Part shown: positions 1 to 11,283 of the stretch, piece after piece
How positions within the stretch are numbered: the first letter of the stretch is position 1
Layout: each line of letters begins with the position of its first letter
DNA from: Tethya wilhelma
Lineage: Eukaryota > Porifera > Demospongiae > Tethyida > Tethyidae
Assembly (NCBI GenBank): GCA_964030475.1
Contig: CAXIPT010000007.1
Location: forward strand, 5,557,288-5,621,287
Direction of reading: 5' to 3'
DNA: 64,000 bases
The notes under the pieces: model-generated
Database searches by the model: none
Seen by the model: only the letters and a program-made list of their open reading frames with translations
Told to the model about the DNA's origin: nothing
Made by a program: the position numbers and the translations under genes

Positions 1-392
1 ACATACATGTGTGTGTGTGTGTGTGTGATGCTTCCTAATGTGATATTGATTTAATATTACACATACCTGCATCGCATTTCCGACCCAGAAAGTGACATGA
101 TCGAATGCTAGGAAGCGACCTGGTCCATCAGGCTATGAAAGTGTATAGAGTATAGATATTTAATTGTTAATTACTATAAATGATTGACGAACTTCGCAAC
201 ACTTTTTTTTTACCTTGGTTCCCTTTTCATGGTACCTAGACTGGAAGAGAAAACGAAAATCATAAGGTGAGAGTTAATAACAGTGTGAATTTTGTGAGTA
301 TTATGATTACAAAACACACCCCCTAACACACCCAAAAATGATGCAATACATCAATGGTTTACAAAACATTTTCACGAATCAAAACCTACCAT
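1..392 (-). CDS. HPD: 4-hydroxyphenylpyruvate dioxygenase, 5' exons only (runs off left edge)
   Basis: HPD converts 4-hydroxyphenylpyruvate to homogentisate in tyrosine catabolism, using Fe(II), in the cytosol. Three coding exons can be joined on the minus strand. The first holds only the ATG (390-392), followed by a GTAGGT donor. The second is 214-240, reading SRYHEKGTK. The third is 67-132, reading PDGPGRFLAFDHVTFWVGNA then MQ, followed by a GTATGT donor. All junctions are phase 0. The GRFLxFxxVTFWVGNA stretch is the characteristic N-terminus of HPD, just before the first VOC-fold domain. The metal ligands lie in exons beyond the window. HPDL is a less likely alternative because the aligned residues follow HPD. 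The gene is divergent from the Ser-rich gene that starts at 687. Confidence 0.85.
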
Positions 393-686
393 GCTGGAAG
401 ACCAATGGAGAAGAGAGAGACTCTGAAAGATGGTTAATAGTCCTTTCCAGGAGTAAAGTGGCTGCGACGACCTCGTGAATGTACTATTAAAAATGTCACG
501 TGGCACCGCACCAGATGGTACACTTAGCGTACTTTGACCTTTCTAGTTTACTAAAATCACGTGCTGTCACGTGTTGTTTCGAATGTCTCAAGAAGAAAAT
601 GGCCACCGATTGAGGTGGACCTTTTACCCTTTTCGAGTATAACAGAAGACAACTAAAGAGTTTATTGCGATTCTATTGCCTACGTA
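393..686. promoter_or_regulatory. Divergent promoter with three CACGTG E-boxes
   Basis: This 294-bp spacer separates the HPD start codon from the start of the Ser-rich gene. It holds three perfect CACGTG E-boxes, at 497-502, 558-563 and 568-573. The last two are 10 bp apart, about one helical turn. CACGTG is bound by bHLH-zip factors of the USF/MITF/MYC type. Use as a shared promoter is inferred from position. Confidence 0.45.
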
Positions 687-3163
687 ATGAAGTCCAGTCG
701 AAGAACTGACTCGGAAAGTTCAAGACGGGACTCCAGGTCAGTTTTTTAATCAGTTTAGCCACAGTGTACCCATGCAGTCACCGCTTCGGTTAGCTGTTTG
801 GTGTGGAGACCGCTCCTTCTTGCTGTATGGAGTATGTTTATTGTTTTCGGGTCGTATTATGTGCGATTGTAACACGCGTGTAGCCGTTTCTCTGAACAAA
901 TCTGTGTTATCAACCTTACCTCCTTTGTTTACTGTGTACTTTTATGGTCATAAAGACTGTGCTAAAATTGACCTAAAATTAGGCATTTAGATGGCAGAAT
1001 TGTGTTTAATAAACTCTTTGTGTTCTGTTTTTTTTTTTATGTTTTTTTTTTTTTTTGCTCAGGGATCTTTCTCACAATGTGAATCGGTTCTCAAGAAAGA
1101 GGCCCTCGATGCTGTCTGAGTTTCATGGGAGCAAGCACTACAACCACAGAGATTTAGACAGAGATAGGTATGATGGCTTGTACTTGTACACACATGTACA
1201 TGCACACATGATACATGTACTACAAATGTCCCATAGACAACGTTGTGTTCTAATTAATGCCCACTATCATTGACCTTTGACCCTTATAATGTGTGTACCA
1301 TACCAGGAGTAAGGTATGGTGCCAAAACACAATGTGGTAGCGTATGTTTAGTCTTTAGGAAGTTTGTCTTTTGTGTGTTGTTAGCTCCCTCTGGACTACT
1401 TGCTTACGAGTTGTAGAAGCTGTGAAAATCAGTTATAAAAAAACATGCAATTTTACTTGTACACTTCTATTTCTCTAGTTCTGAGGCTACTCATTTCAGA
1501 GGGGGCCCCTATCATCGGTACTCTAACGACACTTCGTCCTCTTCTGCTAGTGGTGGGAGTGGCTCCGTGGACCGCTACGCTGGCCCCTCAAGTTCGGGGG
1601 GATTTTACAAGTCCAAGAGCGACCCCCGCGCTGGGAGTCGTAACCCCTATCATTATCACAATTATCGATCGTCATCGAGTTCTGCTCATCATTTTCATTC
1701 TAATGCTCATTACCATGGCGATGGTGGATTTGAGGAGGAAACCCCTGCCAAACGACCTCGTTTGTCTGTGGACGTGAACCGTCGTGCACCCTCACAGATT
1801 GATATGCCTAATAGTGCTGATTCAGCAGCAAGTAGTTCGAATCTTACCAGCGATAGTGTCACTCCAACTGGAGTCCACAATTCCCCTGCTGCAGTCAGCC
1901 CACTGCATGTAAGAAATGATGATTCTTGAATAGGCCCACTTCTCTTGTGCATTTTGTGTGTGTATGTACTGTCATTGTGTTACAGTTGCTGTTTTGAAAG
2001 ATCCTTTATTGTTTGATTTATCTTCGTCGGCAGCGTCAGATGTGTATAGACAGTACGCTTGCATAACACCAGCATCTGAACACGCTCATCGTGATCAGTC
2101 AGCTGTGATGGGACCATCGAGCAACAGCACTACTGGCTACCCCACTCCTGTTGATACCAGTAGAAGTGGACATTCCCCTACAACCATCTCCTCAATTGAT
2201 ACTCAGAGCAGTATACCTGCTGATCTGAGCGGCGAAACTTTTCCCAGTTCAAAGTCGTCTGGTATTCAAAACGAAACCAGTGGTAATTTTACTGTTCCTT
2301 CGAGTTCTAACCACCAGATGGATTCCGAACCAAGCTCTGATTTGCTTTTGTCAAGCAGCAACGAAACATTTTCAGCGTCATCCGTAGACAACCTACCAAG
2401 AAGTGTAACTCGTACAAGCTCGGCTGCTTTAGCTCGTGGCGAGGTAACTTCAACTGAACAAGGCCATGTTCGTCACATTCACCACAACAGTTCAACTTCT
2501 CCACAGCACTCTAAAGGTGACCATCATCAACAAGTGCACACTGGTTCATCTTCATCTCACAATAGTTCAACGACAAGTGGTGGTGGAGATATGACAGCTT
2601 CTTTGGCCTCCATCATACCTGCTTTCAATCCTCAGCAATCTTCGCTTCTCCTTTACACACGGTCGCTCAGTTTCCCTCTCTCGTCCACCACAGAGCCTTC
2701 TCTAGCCGAAGAAGAAGAAGAGGATCATTTAGAAAGTGCTACGAGAGGGATTAGCGAACTTTCAAAACTTCTTGGAACTGATTCCGGTACAGATTCGTCG
2801 AGTGCCTTGTCACACTCTTCAAAGCGTGACTCTTCGATGGTTTATAAAGGGAGAACGGTATGGAACCCGGTGTCGGATTTCATGTCGACAAATGTACCGT
2901 CAAACTATTCAAATTCGGTGACTCAAACCTTTACAAAGCAGCAACATGCTGCGAGTGAGTTTAATAATGTTCCGATGGAAGATGGCATCAGTGCTACTCC
3001 CGCCAAGTTTTCCGGTTTATTAGAATCACAAGTTCACGGCACAGTACACCATAATACTGTCCTGCCTACTCCTGGTATGACACATCCTTCATCCACTGCT
3101 CCAAATCCTAGGACCGCTTCGAATGATACTGCTACTGCATTAGATTTAGATCATTCCAGATAA
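687..3163 (+). CDS. Ser/His-rich disordered protein, unrecognised
   Basis: Exon 1 (687-736) starts MKSSRRTDSESSRRDS. Exon 2 (1063-1167) and exon 3 (1500-1908) follow in consistent phase, giving an Arg/Ser-rich N-terminus, then a Gly/Ser/Tyr/His-rich stretch and a PAKRPRLS motif that could be a nuclear localisation signal. The last exon is open to a stop at 3161-3163 and is very rich in Ser, Thr and His with an acidic EEEEE run. The intron between 1908 and about 2054 is the weak point. The best acceptors at 1985 and 2033 do not keep frame, whereas one after 2053 does. No globular domain is visible. A nuclear regulatory or RNA-associated role is possible from composition only. Confidence 0.6.
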
Positions 3164-3533
3164 TGCCCACCAATATGTGACTTTGTATTTAAAGCCATTG
3201 TTTAATATCTATGTATGTAAGTATGTATTCAACAAAATTTAATAGAAAATTGAGTTCACCAAATCAGCAATTTTTAAACCTCTCTCTCTCTCTCTCATAC
3301 AGACACACACTTTTGCTCTTTCCTGTACATGTTTGTTTCCAATGTCCATTGTCACTGTATGTGTGTGTGTGTGTGTGTTTATGCACCATTTACCAGCCAA
3401 CATCATTTATCTTCACTAGACACATACATGTGTACGTAATTGTATGTATTGTATGTGGCTCATTCAATTGACCTCCATAGTATACATTTTCAGTGTATTT
3501 TTTGCTGCTTCTGTCATAATTTTTTGTTTCGCT

Positions 3534-3553
3534 CTCTCTCTCTCTCTCTCTCT

Positions 3554-3633
<80 letters not shown>

Positions 3634-3643
3634 ACTCTCTGCT
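3534..3643. repeat. (CT)n microsatellite
   Basis: Nearly uninterrupted CT dinucleotides with a few TTCT and CACT interruptions. Open frames through it are composition artefacts. Confidence 0.95.
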
Positions 3644-4023
3644 GAACTTTCGACCATTCTATTCATTTTGTACACAGTGCTTGTAATATTGTCTGTCTAT
3701 AAAATTTAAATTATGTATATCCATCTATATAAAGGACAAAACCTACTGAAAATGCTAATTATTATTATTAATTTTATGTGACCTTATTATGGTGCATTGT
3801 TAAGCATTACTGTGATATGCTTTGTGTTCATTCTCATCGTACATCATGAATATTGATCAATGACATAATATTATCCATCACATCATATTGCTTATAAATA
3901 ATGCCAAATGAAAGAGTTTGAAGTATGTTTAAAGGGTACTAAGTCTTAGAAATCTGCACAAAAACAAAAACAGAAAACCAGTGCTGAAAATGGTAGATAA
4001 TAATTATGTAGTAATGAAATTAC

Positions 4024-4128
4024 TAGCCTCATAAACCAGGCCCTCCCTGCACATTTTTATTACTAACCATGCACGCTTAAATTAGCAATAAACCAGCTAG
4101 AGTGGAGAAGGCCTGGTTTATGAGGCTA
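4024..4128. mobile_element. Hairpin MITE-like element (TAGCCTC family)
   Basis: The left end TAGCCTCATAAACCAGGCC is matched by the reverse-complement right end GGCCTGGTTTATGAGGCTA, a perfect 19-bp terminal inverted repeat around about 65 bp of unrelated sequence. It lies between two genes. It resembles the elements at 19133, 24018, 45995 and 60000. There is no coding capacity, so it would be non-autonomous if mobile. Confidence 0.6.
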
Positions 4129-4172
4129 AAAGTGGACATGTATTTAAAATTTTGTCACACAGTAGAAATCGG

Positions 4173-4610
4173 TCAAGAAGAGGACTTTCTCTTCTCCCAC
4201 TGTTCTGGTGTGTATGTCTTTTGGCTGAATGCGTGGATGTGTTCCATCTCCTCCGACAGACATTGATTCACTAGACGATGTCTTGATAGCAGGGGCTTAC
4301 CCTCAAACAGTGACGACACCACGACAACCTCAAATTTCAGTCCACATCCGTCAGACATATCTACCACTTCCTACACAGGTACAGACATACACACACACAT
4401 GCAAGAGTGGTAAGTCACCATAAGAATATTTACTGTTTAAGTTTTTCATAAGGGGTAATAATATGTAAAGGTATGTCTTTGTTCTCCTAGGGATCACGTG
4501 ATATTGATGGTCTGTGATTTGACACTTGTATGTACCCTACTTACAACGTGCGTTGCTTGTAGATTTTCTCCCAGTTTGGCTTTCAATGACTCTCCTGTTA
4601 TTCCACTCAT
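4173..4610 (-). CDS. BOLA2: BolA family protein, BOLA2-like
   Basis: BOLA2 partners monothiol glutaredoxin (GLRX3) in cytosolic iron-sulfur trafficking. Two exons join in phase 0. Exon 1 (4545-4610) reads [20 protein letters not shown] then HV and ends at a GTAAGT donor. Exon 2 (4173-4370) continues [13 protein letters not shown] and then the diagnostic [17 protein letters not shown] segment and [15 protein letters not shown]. The protein is 87 aa, the usual length for the family (human 86 aa). The RHRLVN motif and the invariant His in HAF are present, and the loop Cys (DGCG) corresponds to the region that binds the cluster with glutaredoxin. Promoter elements with CRE and ETS sites lie just upstream. 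Confidence 0.92.
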
Positions 4611-4639
4611 GGCCGGCGGGTGCCCAGAGATTAGACAGT

Positions 4640-4712
4640 TTGTGGATTTGATGACGTCATAGACCCGGAAGTTGTAGCTAGTTAGCGCTTCGGTGCGTTT
4701 ACTTCCGGTCTA
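4640..4712. promoter_or_regulatory. CRE plus inverted ETS sites
   Basis: An ATGACGTCAT CRE/ATF palindrome (4651-4660) is followed by CCGGAAGT and then, about 40 bp on, its inverse ACTTCCGG. The pair of GGAA cores in inverted orientation just upstream of BOLA2 is typical of a housekeeping or bidirectional promoter. A possible non-coding exon on the plus strand ends at a GTAAGC donor near 4881. Function is inferred. Confidence 0.45.
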
Positions 4713-5649
4713 TTAACAAGTCCACATGTGCAGATCGAGATGCAATGCAGTATAAAGTAGTTCTGACAGAATCAGCGGACACTAGTTTAGCCTTGAAGAT
4801 TAATTGAAGGTTTTCTTGGTCAACACAAGAAAAAGGAAGCTGACTATATAAACCTGATAGAACAACTCCTACAGATCTAGAGGTAAGCAATCAGTCAAAT
4901 ATAATTTTATTTGTAAAATCCATTCAGTGTCAGCATGCTGAAATACTTAGCAAGCTAGGTACATGGTATTTATAGTAAATTGTTAATTTTCTTAGCTATA
5001 GAATGAAACCCAAAAGCATTGAGCTTCAGTCTGGGGTATTCACTTGTGTATTGCAGCTCTCATGCTATAGCATTCAAACTAACACAAGTATATAGCAGTG
5101 CATGAAAGTGCATTGGAACATGTATGTACAGTTCAGTGTCTTGGATGGATGATCTGATCTGTTGTTTGTTAGTTCTTGTTGGTTACTCCAATGGAAAATT
5201 ATGTACCTTAAACGAATTAGCTTCAATTATATACTCCATTGATGCTCCCTAACTGTACATACCATTCATTCTAATACATTGCTGCCATCCATTACTATCA
5301 TGGTGTATAAACAAGGCAACCTATTGCTGGAGCATACAATGTCATATTATTGGTGGGGGTATGTGCATGATATTCTGAGGTAGCCAGGTATGATTTGTGT
5401 ATGTATTGGTGTTTGTCAATTGACTGACTAGTCAAACTTATAAAGTTAATACCTGTATAGCATTACTTATTAATAGTGTGTCTATGTAATTATATTGTGT
5501 TTGTTGAGTCTGTTGGTCTGGCTATTGTGCTGTGTTGGTGGTAGACAAGCTTTTAGTATACATGCATGTAGACAGAAACCTGTATATGCATGTGCTTCGA
5601 TCAGGAAAATTTCTGTGTATATACATTCGTCTATTTGTGTAGTATTGCA

Positions 5650-5691
<42 letters not shown>

Positions 5692-7702
5692 ATAATTATG
5701 GCCTCTGTCATGTGTTTGTGTGTTTGCAAATGTTCCCATTTGTGCCGTATCATTGGTGATACTTGAATACTACCGTCATTTCCATAATCATACTCTCTGT
5801 TTAACCCCATACCTCGGCCTTCTTTGACATTAAATATTTACAAATATGTCCTGCAATATGACCGTACCATTCACTCTATATATATACTTCGTGCATGCAA
5901 CCGCTTAATTGGCTTGCTATCAATGGTCTCATATATAGATCCAAGCTGTTACCAGTCATTCTACATGTAAGGAGCTGTAATCTAACTTTTGGAACTGCCA
6001 CATTTTTCCCCAGGCAGCATTCTTTCACGATGATGAGCTTTACAATAATTCCATAATTCAGCAAGATCTTGGCCGATGTTCAGAATTTTAAGCATTAACT
6101 GTATACAATAACAATAGCAAGTGGTTTATTCAACATCTGGCTTGATACCAAAAAAAAAGTCCATGCATCTACTAAGCTGTTTTGTGAGCCTGCTGTGAAA
6201 GCTAGTCTTTCCACTTTTCATTGTAGCCATGAACTTGGCAACAAGTATAATGGAGCATTTTGACACACTAGGCAGAGGTTTATAACATTAATGCATATGA
6301 TTTTGAAATTGTCTAGTGGAGCTCATTTGCTGTGACACACAATAAGTTTTATCTCAATGCGATAGCTCCATAGCAACCATGCAGCTAGGCCAAACCAAAT
6401 TATGTTAACTTGAGTATGTATTGATATAGATTTATTCAAAAGGCCAGCCCACCTGTCCGCACCATCTATAATACAATTAGAGTGGACAGTGAAAGGAGTT
6501 ACCTCGCATCTTATTGGCCAGCTGTACACTAGCTCGATTCAGTCAATTCGGCATGATTGTGGTTAAAGTTCTAACGTGGACCCATGTGCGTTTTGTGGAG
6601 GAGTAGCATACTGATTGCCAAGCTCCTTGATTCTAGACTGAGATTTATTGAGTAACAACCCATTGATGTGGTACATGCAGGCATGCTATGGTGCGATGTC
6701 GGCAACATTCAAGTCACAGCTTTCTTATTCCTTGTGACAGTAAGCTAGAGTCAAACAAGCATGCATGCATAAGAGCCGTAAATTCTAAAGATTATTTTGA
6801 AGTCCATATATAGGCTTGTACTAATATATGAATCGTATATTGCCAATTTGTTACGCTATTGGAGAGTACAGAGGTCATTCTGTAGTGTGTACATACAGAG
6901 TCCCCGCATGTTTCATTCACAATTAGAGGAGGGGCATGTCCCATTGATTGATCTATTGAGAGAGTATTGAGCCATGCATCAACTTTGGTGGCAGCAGAAT
7001 AAATAATGCATTTTCCGAGACATCTATAGATCAATACCTTGAGACATTATTGTGTGAATGCAGCTCACAATGTAGTGCTAAATGAGTTGTACTCTGGACG
7101 GAGACACCCATGATCAAAATACAATAGTTGCTGCATGGATGACTGGCTGGATAGATCCGTGCACAAGATATATGCACACAGAACCAGTGCCTCAAGGATT
7201 GCTGTCTCACTGACTCTTGTCTGCCAACACACACCGCCATTGTACCGATACAGCCACTGTTACTATGTCTTGGCACTCCCTAATCACATATAGACAATAG
7301 TAACATATAATTATGTTGGCTATGTGTATAAATATAGGATCCGCCACGCAGAATTCACATAGGTACTTTTCATATTAACAAACAGTGTAATACTTTGTTG
7401 GTTGTCATACGTATAATTGGTTCTATTGCAAATTGTAGACAAAACTTTATAAATTTCTTGTTATTCAATTTTGATTTAAAATGTTTTGTATTTTTATCAC
7501 ATGATGTAATGGTTTGAAGATTTATAATGAAATGTTGTTGAACATGAAGTGACACAAAGTTGATATTTTCACTTCTTGTGGAAAGTAGTTATTGGTAGTA
7601 TTGTAGACAGCATCTCTTTGATGGTGGCTGTTTGATGTAGTGAACTTTCCATTCCAATTGCATGAAGGGGAAATGGAAGAGTTGTGCGATACATGCACTC
7701 TG

Positions 7703-7737
<35 letters not shown>

Positions 7738-8236
7738 CACACACACACACACAAACACGTACACACACACACACACACACAAAACACGCTAATCAGCTAT
7801 GAAGTATCGTACACATAATACTAATGACACTGAATTAGCCTAAATATTCCTTTAAGCTAGGCTGGAATTTGCCTTATTGGCAAAACTCAAGTGTCTTCAT
7901 GTCTTGTTAGAGACTTAAATGACAAGAATGTTAATGAGAAATAATATGCAGTAGCTAATTGAAAACAGGTGGCATTGTGTACTGCAATAATTGTTAGGAT
8001 GGCTACAATTAATTATTGTTTTCTATTGATCTATGTGTTGTCCAAATTTCTGCTCAGAAACAGGAAACAGAGTCAGAATTTCTGGACAGCTGCCAGGGCC
8101 TCTCAACCAGCTCTCTATATATAGCTAGTGTCCCACTCTCTACTCCCATAATATCACCACACTTGGTCTGAGTTGCTTTGTAAGGAAAACCACCTAACTA
8201 CTTGAAGAACCATCTACACAGATTGAAATTGCAAAA
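4713..8236. other. 3.5 kb without recognised coding sequence
   Basis: I see no exon with convincing codon structure on either strand. It holds (TG)n at about 5650-5691, (CA)n at about 7704-7782 and AT-rich DNA. It may be an intron of a plus-strand transcript running from the CRE/ETS promoter to the small membrane-protein gene. Alternatively that gene uses the TATATATA motif at about 8115-8122. Confidence 0.4.
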
Positions 8237-8620
8237 ATGACTGAAGCTACAACAACTTTTGCAACAACAATACCACCATTAACAACAGCTGACCCGGCGA
8301 GCATTTCTCAGCATCTCGAGGCCTTTCTCTATACACCCTACGGTCTAGCCACCCTGGCGGTCATCTCCATCCTTCTCACCTCCCTGATCTGGTGCTGTGG
8401 ATGCTGCATCTACTGCTGCTGTAGACGCAGACACAGGTTACAAGAGGATGGAATCACAGAGGCAAATCGTGACTTGTACTACTTTGGAGTGACTGATACT
8501 GCCGTGAATGGGGGGACAATGACCAGTGGGTATAATTCCGTTCCCCCGTCTTTTTCCCTCAATGCTGGCACCGGGATTTTCAATACGTCACTAGACTCTA
8601 TTCTCGATGAGGAGACATAG
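8237..8620 (+). CDS. Small Cys-rich single-pass membrane protein, unrecognised
   Basis: A 127-aa intronless reading frame. It begins with a Thr-rich ectodomain of about 35 residues that lacks an obvious cleavable signal peptide. A hydrophobic segment of roughly 22 residues follows (YGLATLAVISILLTSLIW), continuing directly into CCGCCIYCCCRRRHR. The Cys cluster followed by basic residues resembles a palmitoylated juxtamembrane region and suggests N-out/C-in topology. The tail of about 60 residues is polar and ends acidic (LDEET). TATATATA lies about 115 bp upstream. I do not recognise a family, and the small open frame could still be part of a larger spliced gene. Confidence 0.55.
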   Translation: MTEATTTFATTIPPLTTADPASISQHLEAFLYTPYGLATLAVISILLTSLIWCCGCCIYCCCRRRHRLQEDGITEANRDLYYFGVTDTAVNGGTMTSGYNSVPPSFSLNAGTGIFNTSLDSILDEET

Positions 8621-9022
8621 TTGAGGAGAGAAATGTGTATGTGTATATACTTGAATTATAATGCATGTGTGTGTGTGTGTGTGTGTGTGTATCTGTCACT
8701 GACTTTGTTGCACTCTGATTCATTCACCCATATGATTCATATCTCATGCACTCTTTCATGATCACTGCAATGTACATAAAACTACTGTATAATAATAAAT
8801 ACACGTAATTATAAGAGAACATAAGTCATTTCACTGAAGATTTCCATTACATGCACGGTTATAAAGAAAAATTGCATGTAAGCAATTCTAAATAAAGCCC
8901 ACCAACAAGCAGCCCCACCCCCAAATAACTAAGAGGCAAGTCACATGTTCACAACACTGCATGCCATTTGACCCTAAGTGCCAGAGTGCAGACCAGGCTG
9001 CTGACTACCTGACAAAACCAAG
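8621..9022. other. Intergenic
   Basis: Contains a (GT)n run at about 8666-8690 and AATAAA-like signals near 8797 and 8891 that could end the upstream transcript. No further coding signal. Confidence 0.5.
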
Positions 9023-10810
9023 ATGAGGACTACATTGTGTGCCAGCTTCATTTTCATTCTCTCTCTGTTCCTACTAGCCCGCGGAGGTAACGCCAGACCT
9101 TCTGAAACGGCGGCCTCCACAAACTGGCTCAAACAGTTTCTCCTGAAGGACGTGAACGGTGGTGCCACTTGTGCCACGTGTGCTGTTCTCGTAGGTCTAG
9201 TGGAACAACTGGCCGAAGTTTACAACATATCAGTAGCAGAGAGTATTGAGAAATTCTGCAACTTTCTCCCGACTGGATTCCGCGAAGGATGCCAGCTTAT
9301 CGTGAAAGACTTTGCACCAGCTGTGATTGATTTACTGGAGAAGAATGAAACACCTGATGTAGTTTGTCACGCCATTGGTCTCTGCAAGAATGAAACGGGC
9401 CAGTTCTGTCATTTATTTCCGCTACCAAAACACACCTCAGACAATGAAATTCGTTTGAGGGTTGTACAAGCAAGAGAGCGCGCTCTAAAAGTATCACAAA
9501 GCGTCGGTATCCTTCAACTTGATCAAACGAGACTACCTCTCCCTTCAGATCTGTGCAATGTGAGCGTCATTAAACCGATTTGCGAAATTATCGATAGGTT
9601 TGGAAACGACCATCTTCCAATCGAAGACCTTGATGGCGATTATTTCTCAGACGGACTCACCTTTCGAGGTGTTTCGTGGCGAGGTAGAGACTGCAACGAC
9701 TTTAGCAACAAGGTCTATCCAGGTCGTTACACTGAGGATGATGCAGTGGAAGATACCAACTGTAACGGGATATTTGGTGTCGATCCTGAAAGTGGTCAGT
9801 CGTACGAGTCTCTCTGGTGCAAAGGTACGCAGCAATATGGCACCGTCATCTTAGGAGACAGCGTCGGAGCTCATTTCCACATTCCTCCTTCCTGGCTCAC
9901 GAGCAAAGAGATGAGTGTAGAGGCTTTTAAAGATCTTTTCTTTGTTTTGGAGAACGAGTTTGACTGGCCAATGCTGTCTAGTGCTACTGGATACAAAAAT
10001 TCAACTTGGCCTTCCTCCATCACTGGGCCTGTGGATTCTAGTTACTTGCGAATGCGAGCAACTAATCTTTGCAATCATCGCGACTACCAGAACATTGCTG
10101 TAAATGGTGCTCGTTCATCTGCTATGGCTAAAACGATTGTCAAGAGTTTTGCAAGACACGGTAAAAACGATCAACCGGTATTTTTATCGCTTGCTCTAGT
10201 AGGTAATGATGTCTGTAGTGGGCACCCTGATTTCGACCACATGACAAAACCGGATGATTTTTACGCCAGTAGTCTTGAAACTCTCAAATATGTTGATTCA
10301 ATTGTAGCTCCCGGGTCGATCGTGATCACAATAGGTCTTGTTGATGGAAGAATCCTTTACAATACGCTGCACGACCACATCCATCCGATAGGTTCGCTCA
10401 GAAATGACGTAACGTATGCAAACTTTTACGACTACTTTAACTGCCTTCAAGTGTCACCCTGTTTCGGTTGGATGAACAGCAACGAAACTGATCGCAATCT
10501 CACCACCCAACGTGCAATGGAGCTAAACAAGGCCTTGAAAAGTCTCGTGAATACGGAGAAATTTGTAAACATCAAGGTGTTTTATTTCGATCCTCCTATA
10601 CCACAAATATTCAAAATGTGGAAAGATTCAGGCAAAGACATAGTAGATCTTATCGAGCCTGTGGATGGGTTTCATTCAAACCAAAACGCCAATGCACTCA
10701 ACACAGAGGTAATGTTTGGGCTGTTCAAAAGTAGCGGAGTCCCTCTACCTCCTCTTAACCCTAATAATGAGAAGATTGCTGCAAAATTTAAAGACCAAGG
10801 TGGCTATTAA
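9023..10810 (+). CDS. AOAH: Acyloxyacyl hydrolase (intronless)
   Basis: AOAH removes secondary acyl chains from the lipid A of bacterial lipopolysaccharide and so inactivates it; it acts in lysosomes or after secretion. The 595-aa product has a signal peptide (residues 1-24), a saposin-B domain with CATCAVLVGLVEQL and paired Cys (about 48-125), a linker with Ca-binding-like DxDGDYFSDG and DTNCNGIFG loops, and a GDSL/SGNH lipase domain. The nucleophile block is VILGDSVGAH with Ser280. The C-terminal Asp/His block is VDGFHSNQ (Asp548, His551). Length and domain order match vertebrate AOAH (575 aa). The whole protein is in one exon, unlike the multi-exon vertebrate gene. Several NxS/T sites support secretion. 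Confidence 0.93.
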   Translation: MRTTLCASFIFILSLFLLARGGNARPSETAASTNWLKQFLLKDVNGGATCATCAVLVGLVEQLAEVYNISVAESIEKFCNFLPTGFREGCQLIVKDFAPAVIDLLEKNETPDVVCHAIGLCKNETGQFCHLFPLPKHTSDNEIRLRVVQARERALKVSQSVGILQLDQTRLPLPSDLCNVSVIKPICEIIDRFGNDHLPIEDLDGDYFSDGLTFRGVSWRGRDCNDFSNKVYPGRYTEDDAVEDTNCNGIFGVDPESGQSYESLWCKGTQQYGTVILGDSVGAHFHIPPSWLTSKEMSVEAFKDLFFVLENEFDWPMLSSATGYKNSTWPSSITGPVDSSYLRMRATNLCNHRDYQNIAVNGARSSAMAKTIVKSFARHGKNDQPVFLSLALVGNDVCSGHPDFDHMTKPDDFYASSLETLKYVDSIVAPGSIVITIGLVDGRILYNTLHDHIHPIGSLRNDVTYANFYDYFNCLQVSPCFGWMNSNETDRNLTTQRAMELNKALKSLVNTEKFVNIKVFYFDPPIPQIFKMWKDSGKDIVDLIEPVDGFHSNQNANALNTEVMFGLFKSSGVPLPPLNPNNEKIAAKFKDQGGY

Positions 10811-11283
10811 AACTATAGGACTATAGGTTATATCTGGCAGATATACTTGAAGCTGAAACTTTTATCTTATACGTATTTCACTCTGTGGATCAGACAGTGT
10901 GTCAATTCTTAAAAGTAAATGTTATTGTGAACTATACATGATCATATGAGGGATGGTATAATCCTTTTTTGTTTGTTTGTTTTCAGTTTCTCTCAACATA
11001 TATAATGATTTTTTTTAATATTGAAAGTAACCAATAATAACACGTGTGAGCTGATTGATATTGATAACATAATGGCTTAAATTCTTCACAAACAACTTAG
11101 CTGCACAACAGCTATAACATAGAATATGACACAACTGCATTGGAGTGTACACGTATAACCAGGATAAGAAAATTACAATGATATAAACCACGGAGGACAT
11201 ACATTCACGTGGAAACATAATATCAGTGTGACAAAAAGATTTGGGAAATTTGTAAGCCAGCAAAAAGAGATGATGTAGAATGC
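10811..11283. other. Intergenic between convergent genes
   Basis: AT-rich, with no coding signal beyond chance frames. It separates the 3' end of AOAH from the 3' end of the CCDC117-like gene. Confidence 0.5.

Larger units (their letters stand above)
3164..4172. other. Intergenic, microsatellite-rich
   Basis: No coding signal. It contains a CT array at about 3534-3643, a short GT array at 3359-3378, AT-rich DNA and the hairpin element at 4024-4128. The genes on either side converge here. Confidence 0.6.

Noticed and set aside
772..990. 72-residue frame within intron 1 of the Ser-rich gene
   Set aside because: It lies between a good donor (736) and acceptor (1062) and shows no conserved features.
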